A model generated the notes under the pieces. The model was not told the DNA's origin. It did not search any database and saw only the letters and a list, made by a program, of their open reading frames with translations. A DNA stretch of 64,000 bases, from the NCBI RefSeq assembly GCF_009601165.1, contig NZ_WIRE01000001.1, positions 1,736,001 to 1,800,000 of the forward strand, in the 5' to 3' direction. Every line of letters starts with the position of its first letter. Position 1 is the stretch's first letter. Below are positions 51,995-60,873 of this stretch, in pieces. Position numbers and translations under genes: made by a program. Origin of the DNA: Alcanivorax sediminis. Its GTDB lineage: Bacteria; Pseudomonadota; Gammaproteobacteria; Pseudomonadales; Alcanivoracaceae.

Positions 51995-53137
51995 ATGACA
52001 GCCCAACAGAAGGTCAATCTGCTCGGTCTTGATCGCCCGCAAATGGAAGAGTTCTTCCTGAATATGGGCGAGAAGAAATTCCGTGCCCAGCAGGTACTCA
52101 AGTGGATCCACCATCATCAGGCGGATTCGTTCGAGCAAATGACCGATGTGGGTAAAGCATTGCGCCAGAAGCTTTCCGAGGTGGCGGAAATCCGTGGCCC
52201 GGAAGTGACCCACGAAAGCATCAGCCGTGACGGCACCCGCAAATGGGTGTTCGAACTGGATAATGGTGGTGCTGTGGAAACCGTCTTTATTCCCGATGGC
52301 CGCCGCGGCACCCTGTGCGTGTCCTCACAGGTGGGCTGTGCAGTGGACTGCAGCTTCTGCTCCACCGGTAAGCAGGGCTTCCAGCGGGACATGACCAGCG
52401 CCGAGATCATCGGCCAGGTATGGCAAGCGAGCCGCTCTTTTGGCCCGCGCCGCAATTTGGGTGAGCACCCGATCACCAACGTGGTAATGATGGGCATGGG
52501 CGAGCCCCTGCTTAACTACGACAACGTGCTCACCGCCATGCGCATCATGAAGGATGACCTCGGCTACGGGATCGGCAAGAAGCGCATCACGCTGTCCACT
52601 TCGGGCGTGATCCCGAAAATCGACCAGCTGAGTCAGGATCTGGATGTGGCGCTGGCGGTCAGCCTTCACGCGCCCAACGATGAGCTGCGAAACGAGCTGG
52701 TGCCGCTGAACCGCAAATACCCGCTGAAAGAACTGATGGCGGCCTGCAAGCGCTACACCAAGAACATTACCCACAAGCACAACACCATCACCATGGAATA
52801 TGTGATGCTTCGGGATGTGAACGACAAACCGGAACATGCACGTCAATTGGTTAAACTTCTCAACGGTATTCCGGTGAAGGTGAACCTGATTCCGTTCAAT
52901 CCTTTCCCGCATGCGGGATATGAACGCTCCCGCAAGAGCGATATTCTGGAATTTCATAAGTATCTGAATGACAATGGATTGTTGACTACAGTCAGGACGA
53001 CGCGCGGTGATGATATCGACGCCGCCTGTGGTCAGCTGGTGGGGCAGGTGCAGGACCGGACCCGGCGCAGTGAGCGCTGGAAGCAATCCATTTTTCACCG
53101 CTCCGAACACACGGATAACAATACAGCGCAAGCGTAA
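51995..53137 (+). CDS. rlmN: 23S rRNA A2503 / tRNA A37 C2-methyltransferase RlmN
   Basis: A 380-residue radical SAM enzyme. The cluster ligands lie in [16 protein letters not shown] (CxxxCxxC), the [12 protein letters not shown] block follows, and the methyl-carrying cysteine is in [10 protein letters not shown] short hairpin (GACGGG/CCCGTC, 51964-51982) sits directly before its GGAG site and may modulate translation. The stop codon overlaps the pilW start (TAATG). Confidence 0.96.
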   Translation: MTAQQKVNLLGLDRPQMEEFFLNMGEKKFRAQQVLKWIHHHQADSFEQMTDVGKALRQKLSEVAEIRGPEVTHESISRDGTRKWVFELDNGGAVETVFIPDGRRGTLCVSSQVGCAVDCSFCSTGKQGFQRDMTSAEIIGQVWQASRSFGPRRNLGEHPITNVVMMGMGEPLLNYDNVLTAMRIMKDDLGYGIGKKRITLSTSGVIPKIDQLSQDLDVALAVSLHAPNDELRNELVPLNRKYPLKELMAACKRYTKNITHKHNTITMEYVMLRDVNDKPEHARQLVKLLNGIPVKVNLIPFNPFPHAGYERSRKSDILEFHKYLNDNGLLTTVRTTRGDDIDAACGQLVGQVQDRTRRSERWKQSIFHRSEHTDNNTAQA

Positions 53138-53919
53138 TGAATCCTCTTATTCGCGGTTTTTGGGCCCTTTTCTTTATGGGCTTTCTCTCCACCGGGTGCG
53201 TGACGGTGGAATCTGGTGAGCGGGAAGTCAAAGTTGACGATGCAGTGACCAGCCGGGTCGCTGCGGGCCTGCAATACCTTCAACAAGGCGATCCAGCGGA
53301 GGCACGCCGACATTTTTCCCGTGCCCTCCAGCTCGATGACAACAGTGCGGTTGCACACAATGCCATGGCGTTGCTTTACAAGTATGAGCAAGATCCTGCC
53401 ATGGAAGAATATCACTACAAGAAGGCGGTCAGCGCTGATCGTCACTACTCTCCGGCCCAGAACAACTACGGCACCCTGTTGTTTTCCCGTGGGGAATATG
53501 ACGATGCCCTGAAGCGGTTCGAGCGGGCGGCGAACGATCCGAGCTATTCCGGGCGTGGCAGTGCCTGGGAAAATATCGGTCGCTGCTATCGCGAGCTGGG
53601 TCGTGATGAAGAGGCCCAGAAAGCCTTTATCAAGGCCCTGCGCCTGAATCCGCGGGCAGTGATTCCCAACCTGGAACTGGCGGATCTGTATTTCAAGGAA
53701 GATCGCACCCGTATGGCCTGGGATTATTACCAGCAGTACGTACAGCGCAGCAACCGGCAAACCGCGCGCTCACTGCTGTTGGGTTCACAGCTGGCGGCTA
53801 CGCTGGGTTACAAGGATCAGCTGTCCAGTTATGAACTGGCACTGGAAAATCTCTATCGTCGCTCGCCGGAGTTCCGGCAGTGGCAGGAATGGAAAGCGGC
53901 ACGGGAGAGCGCACAATGA
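53137..53919 (+). CDS. pilW: Type IV pilus biogenesis/stability lipoprotein PilW (PilF)
   Basis: A 260-residue TPR lipoprotein with lipobox LSTGC. About six TPR units follow; YEQDPAMEEYHYKKAVSAD and NYGTLLFSRGEYDDALKRFE are clear examples. It is the pilotin that helps the PilQ secretin assemble in the outer membrane. Its place between rlmN and rodZ is conserved in Pseudomonas-like bacteria. It overlaps both neighbours. Confidence 0.92.
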   Translation: MNPLIRGFWALFFMGFLSTGCVTVESGEREVKVDDAVTSRVAAGLQYLQQGDPAEARRHFSRALQLDDNSAVAHNAMALLYKYEQDPAMEEYHYKKAVSADRHYSPAQNNYGTLLFSRGEYDDALKRFERAANDPSYSGRGSAWENIGRCYRELGRDEEAQKAFIKALRLNPRAVIPNLELADLYFKEDRTRMAWDYYQQYVQRSNRQTARSLLLGSQLAATLGYKDQLSSYELALENLYRRSPEFRQWQEWKAARESAQ

Positions 53920-54779
53920 GTGACAAGATGGTCGTGTTACCCGGCGAGCGTTGCCGAAAGGCCCGTGAAGCCATGGGCTGGACCACGGCAGAGGCGGCAA
54001 AACGTATGCACCTCTCTCAATCCTACCTGCTGGCACTGGAAGCTGACGATTACGAGCGCCTGCCCGAGGCCACCTTCGTCAAGGGTTACCTGAAGAACTA
54101 TGCCCGGCTACTGGGTTTGCCTGCGGATGAAGTGGCAAATACCTTCCAGCAGATGGTTAATGAGGATGCCTTCGACAAGCCGCTGGAGCTGCCGACCCTG
54201 CCACGCAAGCCAGGGCTGCTGACCCGTCCACTGATGTGGGTGGTGGCACTGGTCATGATTGGCGTGCTGGCGGTGGTCTTTTGGCCGCAGGGTTCATCTG
54301 ATTCTGACAGTGCAGAGATGGCTCCGCTTGAGGAGATGTCTGACGAATCGATAGAGAGTAGCGATCCTCTGGACACAGAACTTCAGGACGACGCGGGCAC
54401 CGCTGAGGTGGGGTCTGCCATGGCGGGCATGACCGCTGACGATGCGGGGCAGCAAACCGGGTCTGCTGAGGATGTGGCCGAAGACAAGGCAGCGGTTCAG
54501 GAGCCGGAAATTGATCCGGACATGCTGGCAGATAATGGGCTGGACCGCCTCGTGCTGGATCTCTCTGCAGATTGCTGGATGGAGATTCGCGATGCCAATG
54601 GCCGCGTCTTGCGCCAGGGCGTCAAGCCTGCTGGCGCCACCCTGAAGGTGGATGGCAAGGCACCGTTTAGCCTCAAGCTCGGTAATGCGGCTGCGGTGAG
54701 CGAACTTTTCCTGAATGGCGAGGCTGTCACCTTGCCGACGGATTCACCCGGTAAAGTCGTTTCTCTCACTCTTCCCTGA
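53916..54779 (+). CDS. rodZ: Cytoskeletal protein RodZ
   Basis: A 287-residue protein with an N-terminal helix-turn-helix (CRKAREAMGWTTAEAAKRMH), one membrane helix (WVVALVMIGVLAVVFW, about 108-124), a long acidic periplasmic linker and a C-terminal DUF4115 beta domain. RodZ links MreB to the cell wall machinery and keeps rod shape. ATG 53916 overlaps the pilW stop by ATGA. The linker is unusually rich in Asp, Glu and Ser. Confidence 0.92.
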   Translation: MSDKMVVLPGERCRKAREAMGWTTAEAAKRMHLSQSYLLALEADDYERLPEATFVKGYLKNYARLLGLPADEVANTFQQMVNEDAFDKPLELPTLPRKPGLLTRPLMWVVALVMIGVLAVVFWPQGSSDSDSAEMAPLEEMSDESIESSDPLDTELQDDAGTAEVGSAMAGMTADDAGQQTGSAEDVAEDKAAVQEPEIDPDMLADNGLDRLVLDLSADCWMEIRDANGRVLRQGVKPAGATLKVDGKAPFSLKLGNAAAVSELFLNGEAVTLPTDSPGKVVSLTLP

Positions 54780-54797
54780 TTCAGGCCAGGACACACC

Positions 54798-55916
54798 ATG
54801 GAACCGGAAGTCAAAATCGAGCGCCGCAAGACCCGACAAATCTTTGTCGGCAAGGTGCCGGTGGGCGGTGATGCACCCATCTCTGTTCAGAGCATGACCA
54901 ACACTGAAACCTGTGATGTGGACGCCACGGTAGGCCAGATCCAGCGTTTGCAGGATGCTGGTGTGGATATCGTGCGTGTTTCTGTGCCCAGCATGGAAGC
55001 GGCCGATGCCTTTGGCGAAATTCGCAAGCGTGTGGACGTGCCTCTCGTGGCGGATATTCACTACGACTACAAGATTGCCCTGGCGGTGGCCGAACGGGGT
55101 GTCGACTGCCTCCGTATCAATCCCGGCAATATTGGTCGGGAGGATCGTATCAAGGCGGTGATTCAGTGCGCCAAGGATAACGGGATCCCGATCCGGATCG
55201 GTGTGAATGCCGGTTCCCTGGAAAAGGAACTGCAGCGCAAGTATGGCGAGCCGACCTCTGATGCACTGGTGGAGTCTGCCCTGCGTCACGTGGATATTCT
55301 CGATCGCCATGACTTCCAGGATTTCAAGGTCAGCGTTAAAGCGTCCAATGTGTTCATGACACTGCAGGCCTACCGCAAATTGTCCCAACAGATTGAGCAG
55401 CCCCTCCATCTGGGCGTGACTGAAGCGGGCACGTTTCGCTCCGGTACGGTCAAGTCGGCCGTGGCCCTGGGCTCACTGCTGATGGAAGGCATTGGCGACA
55501 CCATCCGTATTTCCCTGGCAGCAGACCCGGTGGAAGAGGTGCGGGTGGGCTTTGATATCCTCAAGAGTCTTAACCTGCGCAAGAAGGGCGTGAATATCAT
55601 TGCCTGCCCCAGCTGTTCCCGTCAGAACTTTGATGTGATCAAGACCGTCAACGAGCTGGAAGCAAGGCTCGAAGATATCAATGAGTCTGTGGATCTGGCC
55701 GTGATTGGCTGCCTGGTCAACGGCCCCGGCGAAGCCCGAGAGGCGGACGTGGGACTGACCGGTGGCACGCCCAATAATCTTTCCTACCTTGATGGCGAGA
55801 AGAGCCATCATGTCACCAAAGAAGACCTGGTGGACGAGCTGGAACGGATGGTACGGGCCAAGGTAAAGAAACAGCGCGAAGATGAGGCCAAGGGCATCAT
55901 TGCGAGAAGTGAATGA
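54798..55916 (+). CDS. ispG: 4-hydroxy-3-methylbut-2-enyl diphosphate synthase
   Basis: A 372-residue IspG (GcpE) of the bacterial short form. The [4Fe-4S] ligands lie in [11 protein letters not shown] with a further Cys in [12 protein letters not shown]. It converts MEcPP to HMBPP in the non-mevalonate isoprenoid pathway, so its activity depends on the Fe-S genes nearby. It starts 18 bases after rodZ. Confidence 0.97.
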   Translation: MEPEVKIERRKTRQIFVGKVPVGGDAPISVQSMTNTETCDVDATVGQIQRLQDAGVDIVRVSVPSMEAADAFGEIRKRVDVPLVADIHYDYKIALAVAERGVDCLRINPGNIGREDRIKAVIQCAKDNGIPIRIGVNAGSLEKELQRKYGEPTSDALVESALRHVDILDRHDFQDFKVSVKASNVFMTLQAYRKLSQQIEQPLHLGVTEAGTFRSGTVKSAVALGSLLMEGIGDTIRISLAADPVEEVRVGFDILKSLNLRKKGVNIIACPSCSRQNFDVIKTVNELEARLEDINESVDLAVIGCLVNGPGEAREADVGLTGGTPNNLSYLDGEKSHHVTKEDLVDELERMVRAKVKKQREDEAKGIIARSE

Positions 55917-55920
55917 TTGC

Positions 55921-56003
55921 TCGGACGTCGGAAGCCTGACGTCTGACGCTTGAACCCATAAGGTTTTGCGCCAGATGTTCGCCTCCCGAGGTCTGACGTT
56001 TTT
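55921..56003. repeat. GACGC-type intergenic repeat between ispG and hisS
   Basis: GACGTCGGAAGCCTGACGTC, then CTGACGCTTGAAC and GAGGTCTGACGTTTTTAG, are degenerate copies of the core. They fill the 101-base ispG-hisS spacer up to the hisS ribosome site. Confidence 0.55.
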
Positions 56004-56017
56004 AGCAAGGAATTTCC

Positions 56018-57286
56018 GTGAGTAAAAAAATTACCTCCATTCGCGGGATGAATGACATCCTGCCGGAGCAAACTGGCCTGTGGCAGTGGCTGGAAGACAA
56101 GGTGCGTGGTGTGTTGGCCAGTTACGGCTATCAGGAAATCCGCATGCCCATCGTCGAGCAGACGGACCTGTTCAAGCGCAGCATTGGTGAAGTAACGGAT
56201 ATCGTCGAAAAGGAAATGTACACCTTTGACGACCGCAACGGTGACAGCCTGACGCTGCGCCCGGAAGGTACCGCCAGCTGTGTGCGTGCCTGTGAACAGC
56301 ACGGTCTCCTGTACAACCAGACCCAGCGGCTCTGGTATACCGGCCCCATGTTCCGTCACGAGCGGCCCCAGGCGGGTCGCTATCGCCAGTTCCACCAGAT
56401 CGGGGTGGAAACCTTTGGCATGACCGGTCCGGATATCGATGCGGAAGTAATCATGATGACCGCGCGGTTGTGGCAGGCCCTGGGTCTGGCCGACAAGGTG
56501 ACGCTGGAGCTGAACTCCCTGGGTGACAGCGACGACCGGGCTCGTTATCGCGAGGCGCTGGTGGAGTACCTGAAAGCCAACTTCGAGCAACTCGACGAAG
56601 ATTCGCAGAAGCGTCTGGAGCGCAGCCCGTTGCGGGTTCTCGACAGCAAGGACGGTGGCACCCGCCAGGTGCTGGAAAGTGCCCCGCAGCTGGCCGATTA
56701 CCTGAACGATGATGCCCGTGCACACTTCGAAGGCCTGAAAGCCTTGCTGGATGCCAATGGCATTGCTTATAAAGTGAATCCTTATCTGGTTCGCGGCCTC
56801 GACTACTATGGCAAAACCGTGTTTGAGTGGGTCACCGATGCGTTGGGTGCCCAGGGCACAGTCTGCGCCGGTGGCCGTTATGACGGTCTGGTGGAGCAGC
56901 TGGGCGGCAAGCCAACCCCGGCGGTAGGCTTCGCCATGGGTGTGGAACGACTGATCCTGCTGGTGGAACAGCAAATGCCGGAACTGTCGGCGCCGGTTGA
57001 CGTCTATGTGATGGCCATGGGTGACGTATTGGCCCCGACCATGACGCTTGCGGAGCAGCTGCGCGATGCCTTGCCCGGCAAAGGTGTGCAACTGCATTGT
57101 GGCGGCGGAAGCTTCAAAAGCCAGATGAAGAAAGCGGACCGCAGCGGTGCAGCGGTGGCCCTGATCATCGGTGAAGATGAGTTGGCCAGTGGGGTGGTGA
57201 CGATCAAGCCGCTGCGTGGCCAGGGCGAACAGGTACAGGTTGCCCAGGGCGATGTGGCCAACGCGGTGACGTCGCTCTTGGGATAA
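56018..57286 (+). CDS. hisS: Histidine--tRNA ligase
   Basis: A 422-residue class II synthetase. Motif 1 lies near [10 protein letters not shown], motif 2 is [20 protein letters not shown] and the histidine-binding block is [14 protein letters not shown]; the C-terminal anticodon domain follows. It starts at GTG 56018 with AAGGA upstream. Confidence 0.97.
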   Translation: MSKKITSIRGMNDILPEQTGLWQWLEDKVRGVLASYGYQEIRMPIVEQTDLFKRSIGEVTDIVEKEMYTFDDRNGDSLTLRPEGTASCVRACEQHGLLYNQTQRLWYTGPMFRHERPQAGRYRQFHQIGVETFGMTGPDIDAEVIMMTARLWQALGLADKVTLELNSLGDSDDRARYREALVEYLKANFEQLDEDSQKRLERSPLRVLDSKDGGTRQVLESAPQLADYLNDDARAHFEGLKALLDANGIAYKVNPYLVRGLDYYGKTVFEWVTDALGAQGTVCAGGRYDGLVEQLGGKPTPAVGFAMGVERLILLVEQQMPELSAPVDVYVMAMGDVLAPTMTLAEQLRDALPGKGVQLHCGGGSFKSQMKKADRSGAAVALIIGEDELASGVVTIKPLRGQGEQVQVAQGDVANAVTSLLG

Positions 57287-57292
57287 AGGCAG

Positions 57293-57437
57293 CTACAAGC
57301 TGCAAGCTACAAGGCGCGATAGAAGGCGGGTGCCGTTTGTTATCGTGTTGCCCGCAATCTAAGCTCGGGCGCGGCGTTGCCGGAAATCGAAAAGCAAGGC
57401 TTTTGCCGCGTTGTAGTTTGAAGCTTGAGGCTTGCTT
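57293..57437. repeat. CTACAAGCT-type inverted repeat in the hisS-yfgM spacer
   Basis: CTACAAGCTGCAAGCTACAA at the left end and GTTGTAGTTTGAAGCTTGAG at the right are imperfectly inverted, with a GC-rich centre. A short relative (CTACAAGCTACGCTTGA) occurs near 19620. The spacer is 238 bases long and the rest of it holds only the yfgM leader. Confidence 0.6.
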
Positions 57438-57524
57438 CCCCTACGTTGATTCGAACGTCGGGATGCGAAATAAACAAGCGCCGGGAGTAACGCTTCCGGG
57501 TCATAAAAACGAAAGGAGATCAGG

Positions 57525-58160
57525 GTGGTCGACTACATCCGTGACGAAGAAGAACAGGCGGAACTGCTCAAGAGCTGGTGGAAGGAAAACGGCACTGCCG
57601 CGATCATCACCGTGGTTCTGGCCGTGGCGGCGCTGATTGGCTGGCGTGAATGGCAGGGCTATCAGGGCGAACAGTCCGCAGAAGCCTCCAGCCAGTACCA
57701 GAGCATGCTGGAAAGTCTGGGCGAAGCCCGCAAAGACGCCGTGACCGAGAAAGCCGATGCGTTGATCGAAAGCTATCCGAGCTCAGCCTATGCGGATCAT
57801 GCCCGTCTGGCCAAGGCCAGCCTGGCGGTGTCCGAGGCTGACTATGATGCAGCCATCTCCTTGCTGGAAGAAGTGGCCAATGATGGTGCCACTGATGAGC
57901 TCACCTACACCGCAGCAATGCGCCTGGCTCGGGTTTACCTGCAGCAGCAAGCCTGGGACAAGGCCGAATCTGCACTGAACGGTCAGTTCCCGCAGGCCTT
58001 CAGTGGCATGGCGCTGGAACTGCGTGGTGACGCTGCGAAGGGCCAGGGCGATCTGGCTGCAGCTCAGGCACATTATGCCGAAGCGCTGAACGTACTCCAG
58101 GATGCAGGCGAGAAAGACCGCGTACAGATGAAACTGGATGACCTGAAGACCGCTTCCTGA
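57525..58160 (+). CDS. yfgM: YfgM-type TPR protein, SecYEG ancillary subunit
   Basis: A 211-residue protein with one membrane helix near the N-terminus (AAIITVVLAVAALIGWREW) and a periplasmic TPR domain. It matches YfgM, which associates with the SecYEG translocon and PpiD and aids periplasmic folding. The start is GTG 57525 with AAAGGAG upstream. It sits before bamB as in E. coli. Confidence 0.9.
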   Translation: MVDYIRDEEEQAELLKSWWKENGTAAIITVVLAVAALIGWREWQGYQGEQSAEASSQYQSMLESLGEARKDAVTEKADALIESYPSSAYADHARLAKASLAVSEADYDAAISLLEEVANDGATDELTYTAAMRLARVYLQQQAWDKAESALNGQFPQAFSGMALELRGDAAKGQGDLAAAQAHYAEALNVLQDAGEKDRVQMKLDDLKTAS

Positions 58161-58171
58161 ACAGGATTTTC

Positions 58172-59320
58172 ATGAAAAACCTTCTGCTCCCCCTGCTGCT
58201 GGCTGGCTTTGTGCTGGTCAGTGGCTGCAGCTCCAACCCAAACGCCATTGAGCCCAACGATCTGCCCAAATTCAAGGCCAGCTACAAGGTTAAACGGCTG
58301 TGGAGTGAGGGGGTGGGCGATGGCCTTGAAGAGAGTCAGTTGACCCTGCGTCCGGCCGTAACTACCCAGCTGGTGGTGGCGGGAGATGTGAATGGTAACG
58401 TCTATGCCATTCAGCGCGACAAGGGCAAGCGGCTGTGGCGGGTGAAAACCGGTGACCGCATCGCAGGGGCATTCTATGCCGGCTATGGCATGGTGCTCTA
58501 CGGGACCCGTGAGGGGATGGCGGTTGCACTGGACGCGGAAACGGGTGAAACCCGCTGGCGCACCCAGTTGACCGGTGAGGCGTTGGCCATTCCGACCAGT
58601 GATGGCAGCCTGGCCATTTTTCAGACCCAGGATGGCCATGTGACCGCCTTGGACGCCGAAACCGGTGAGCAGCGCTGGGATTATGAAACGCCACCTCCGA
58701 CCCTGACTCTGCGTGGTCTGGCCCAGCCAGTGATTGCCGGTGACAAGGTTTATGCTGGCTTCGCTAATGCCAAGGTGGCGGCGCTGGATCTGGTCAGTGG
58801 TTCTCCCATCTGGGAAAAGCGCATTGCTGAGCCGACCGGCCGTTCCGAGCTGGACCGCCTTGTGGATGTGGATGGCAGTCTGGTTGTGGAGGGGGGCGGC
58901 GTTTTCGCGGTCAGCTTCCAGGGCAAGGTGGGTGTGCTGGATAAGGATACCGGTCGTCAATACTGGGACAAGGCCATGTCCAGTGCCACCGCCATCAGCA
59001 CCAGTGGCGCAGGCAGCCTGTTCGTTGCTGACGATGTGGGTGTGGTCCGGGCTATAGACCAGCGTGGTGGTACGGTTCTCTGGCAGCAGGACAAGCTGTA
59101 TGGCCGCCGCCTGACAGGCACTGCTTATCAGGATGGGCTGGTGGCAGTGGGCGATTTTGAAGGTTATATCCACTGGCTTAATGCGGATGATGGCAGCATT
59201 GTGGCCCGCAAGCGCCATGACCGTGATGGTTTTGCCGGTACGCCGGTGGCCTACGATGACGTGCTGTACGTGATCGGTTTTGATGGCAAGTTGTCGGCCT
59301 ACCGTCTGGTTCCCCGCTAG
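58172..59320 (+). CDS. bamB: Outer membrane assembly lipoprotein BamB
   Basis: A 382-residue lipoprotein (lipobox LVSGC) that folds as an eight-bladed propeller of PQQ-like repeats; LDAETGETRWRTQL and LDAETGEQRWDYET are clear blades. BamB is part of the BAM complex that inserts outer membrane proteins such as the TonB receptor encoded downstream. A terminator lies at 59352-59377. Confidence 0.96.
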   Translation: MKNLLLPLLLAGFVLVSGCSSNPNAIEPNDLPKFKASYKVKRLWSEGVGDGLEESQLTLRPAVTTQLVVAGDVNGNVYAIQRDKGKRLWRVKTGDRIAGAFYAGYGMVLYGTREGMAVALDAETGETRWRTQLTGEALAIPTSDGSLAIFQTQDGHVTALDAETGEQRWDYETPPPTLTLRGLAQPVIAGDKVYAGFANAKVAALDLVSGSPIWEKRIAEPTGRSELDRLVDVDGSLVVEGGGVFAVSFQGKVGVLDKDTGRQYWDKAMSSATAISTSGAGSLFVADDVGVVRAIDQRGGTVLWQQDKLYGRRLTGTAYQDGLVAVGDFEGYIHWLNADDGSIVARKRHDRDGFAGTPVAYDDVLYVIGFDGKLSAYRLVPR

Positions 59321-59351
59321 CAGGACGTCGTCAACCTGACAGTGACTCAAG

Positions 59352-59377
59352 CGCCGACCGGCCCTGGTCGGCGTTTT
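59352..59377 (+). terminator. Rho-independent terminator after bamB
   Basis: CGCCGACC pairs with GGTCGGCG around GGCCCT, followed by TTTT. It lies 32 bases after the bamB stop codon. Confidence 0.75.
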
Positions 59378-59440
59378 GCGTGCAGCGCACCAACCCGTTT
59401 CGCGTTACCATAGCGCCCAAATACTCTTGCAGAGACACCT

Positions 59441-60847
59441 ATGAAGCCGGTTATCGCCCTGGTGGGGCGGCCCAATGTGGGCAAATCCACCCTGTTCAAT
59501 CGTTTGACGCGTACCCGCGACGCCCTGGTTGCTGATTTCCCTGGCCTGACCCGTGACCGTAAATACGGTGATGGCAGGCTTGGCGACTACCTTTATACCG
59601 TGGTGGATACCGGGGGTATTGGTGAAAACGATGATGGCATCGATGTGCCGATGACCGAGCAATCGCTGACCGCGGTCGGTGAGGCGGACCTGGTGTTGTT
59701 CATGGTGGATGGCCGGTCGGGTCTGACTGCCGCTGACGAGCAGATTGCGGCTGAGCTGCGCAAGCTGCCCAAGCCGACCTACCTGGTGGTCAACAAGACC
59801 GACGGGCTCGATCCGGATACGGCCATGGCCGACTTTTACACGCTAGGCCTGACCGAAGTGCTGCCGATTGCCGCCGCTCATGGCCGTGGCGTGCGCAGTA
59901 TGATCGAGACCGTGCTGGAAGCCTTTCCTGATCTTGAACCCTATTTCGACGAAGACGGCGAGCCGGTCGACACCAATGATGGCAGCATTCGCGTGGCCGT
60001 GCTGGGGCGTCCGAATGTGGGTAAATCCACCCTGATCAACCGGATGCTGGGTGAAGAGCGGGTGGTGGTGTTCGATCATGCCGGCACCACACGGGATTCT
60101 ATTGAAGTTCCCTTTGAGCGGATGGACAAGAAATACACCCTGATTGATACCGCCGGGGTACGCCGCCGTGGCAAGGTCTATGAAATGGTGGAAAAGTTCT
60201 CCGTTATCAAGGCGTTGCAGGCGGTGGAGGCTGCCCAGGTGGTGGTGATCGTGATTGATGCCCGGGAGGGCATTACCGATCAGGATCTGCATCTTTTGGG
60301 ATATGCGCTTGATAGTGGCCGCGCGCTGATGATCGCGGTGAACAAGTGGGACGGGCTTGATGCCGACCACAAGGAAAGGGTGCGGATTGAACTGGGGCGG
60401 CGTCTTGAATTTGCCCCTTGGGTCAAGATTAAGTTCATTTCAGCGCTTCATGGTACCGGGGTCGGCGACCTTTGGGGTATGGTGGAAAAAGCGTGGGACA
60501 GTGCCTTCATCAAGATTGGCACCAACGAGATGACCCGCATCATGGAGTCCATCCTGGCCGGGCATCCGCCACCACGAAACGGCCGTTTCCGGGCCAAGCT
60601 GCGCTATGCGCACATGGGCGGCAACAACCCGCCGACCATCGTTTTGCACGGGAACCGCACGGAATCCTTGCCAAACAGCTACAAACGTTTTCTGGAAAAT
60701 CGCTTCCGGGAAGTGCTGAAATTGGAAGGGACGCCCATACGGCTTGAATTCAAGTCCAACACCAATCCGTATGAGGGCAAGAAGAATGTGCTCACCGATC
60801 GTCAGGCCCACAAGCGGCGCCGAATGATCAAGCGCATGAAAAAATAA
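59441..60847 (+). CDS. der: Ribosome biogenesis GTPase Der
   Basis: A 468-residue double GTPase. Walker A occurs twice as GRPNVGKST, near residues 8 and 188, with NKTD and NKWD as the two G4 motifs, then a KH-like domain and a basic tail ([10 protein letters not shown]). Der (EngA) is needed for 50S subunit assembly. The stop is 26 bases before the TonB receptor gene, so read-through is likely. Confidence 0.97.
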   Translation: MKPVIALVGRPNVGKSTLFNRLTRTRDALVADFPGLTRDRKYGDGRLGDYLYTVVDTGGIGENDDGIDVPMTEQSLTAVGEADLVLFMVDGRSGLTAADEQIAAELRKLPKPTYLVVNKTDGLDPDTAMADFYTLGLTEVLPIAAAHGRGVRSMIETVLEAFPDLEPYFDEDGEPVDTNDGSIRVAVLGRPNVGKSTLINRMLGEERVVVFDHAGTTRDSIEVPFERMDKKYTLIDTAGVRRRGKVYEMVEKFSVIKALQAVEAAQVVVIVIDAREGITDQDLHLLGYALDSGRALMIAVNKWDGLDADHKERVRIELGRRLEFAPWVKIKFISALHGTGVGDLWGMVEKAWDSAFIKIGTNEMTRIMESILAGHPPPRNGRFRAKLRYAHMGGNNPPTIVLHGNRTESLPNSYKRFLENRFREVLKLEGTPIRLEFKSNTNPYEGKKNVLTDRQAHKRRRMIKRMKK

Positions 60848-60873
60848 GTCGCAGCATTCAGGGAGGGCTCGCT

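Noticed and set aside
55808..57097. 429-codon minus-strand frame over hisS
   Set aside because: Longer than many real genes here, but fully opposite hisS and of antisense composition.
58073..59350. 425-codon minus-strand frame over bamB
   Set aside because: Antisense shadow of bamB, crossing the yfgM-bamB boundary.
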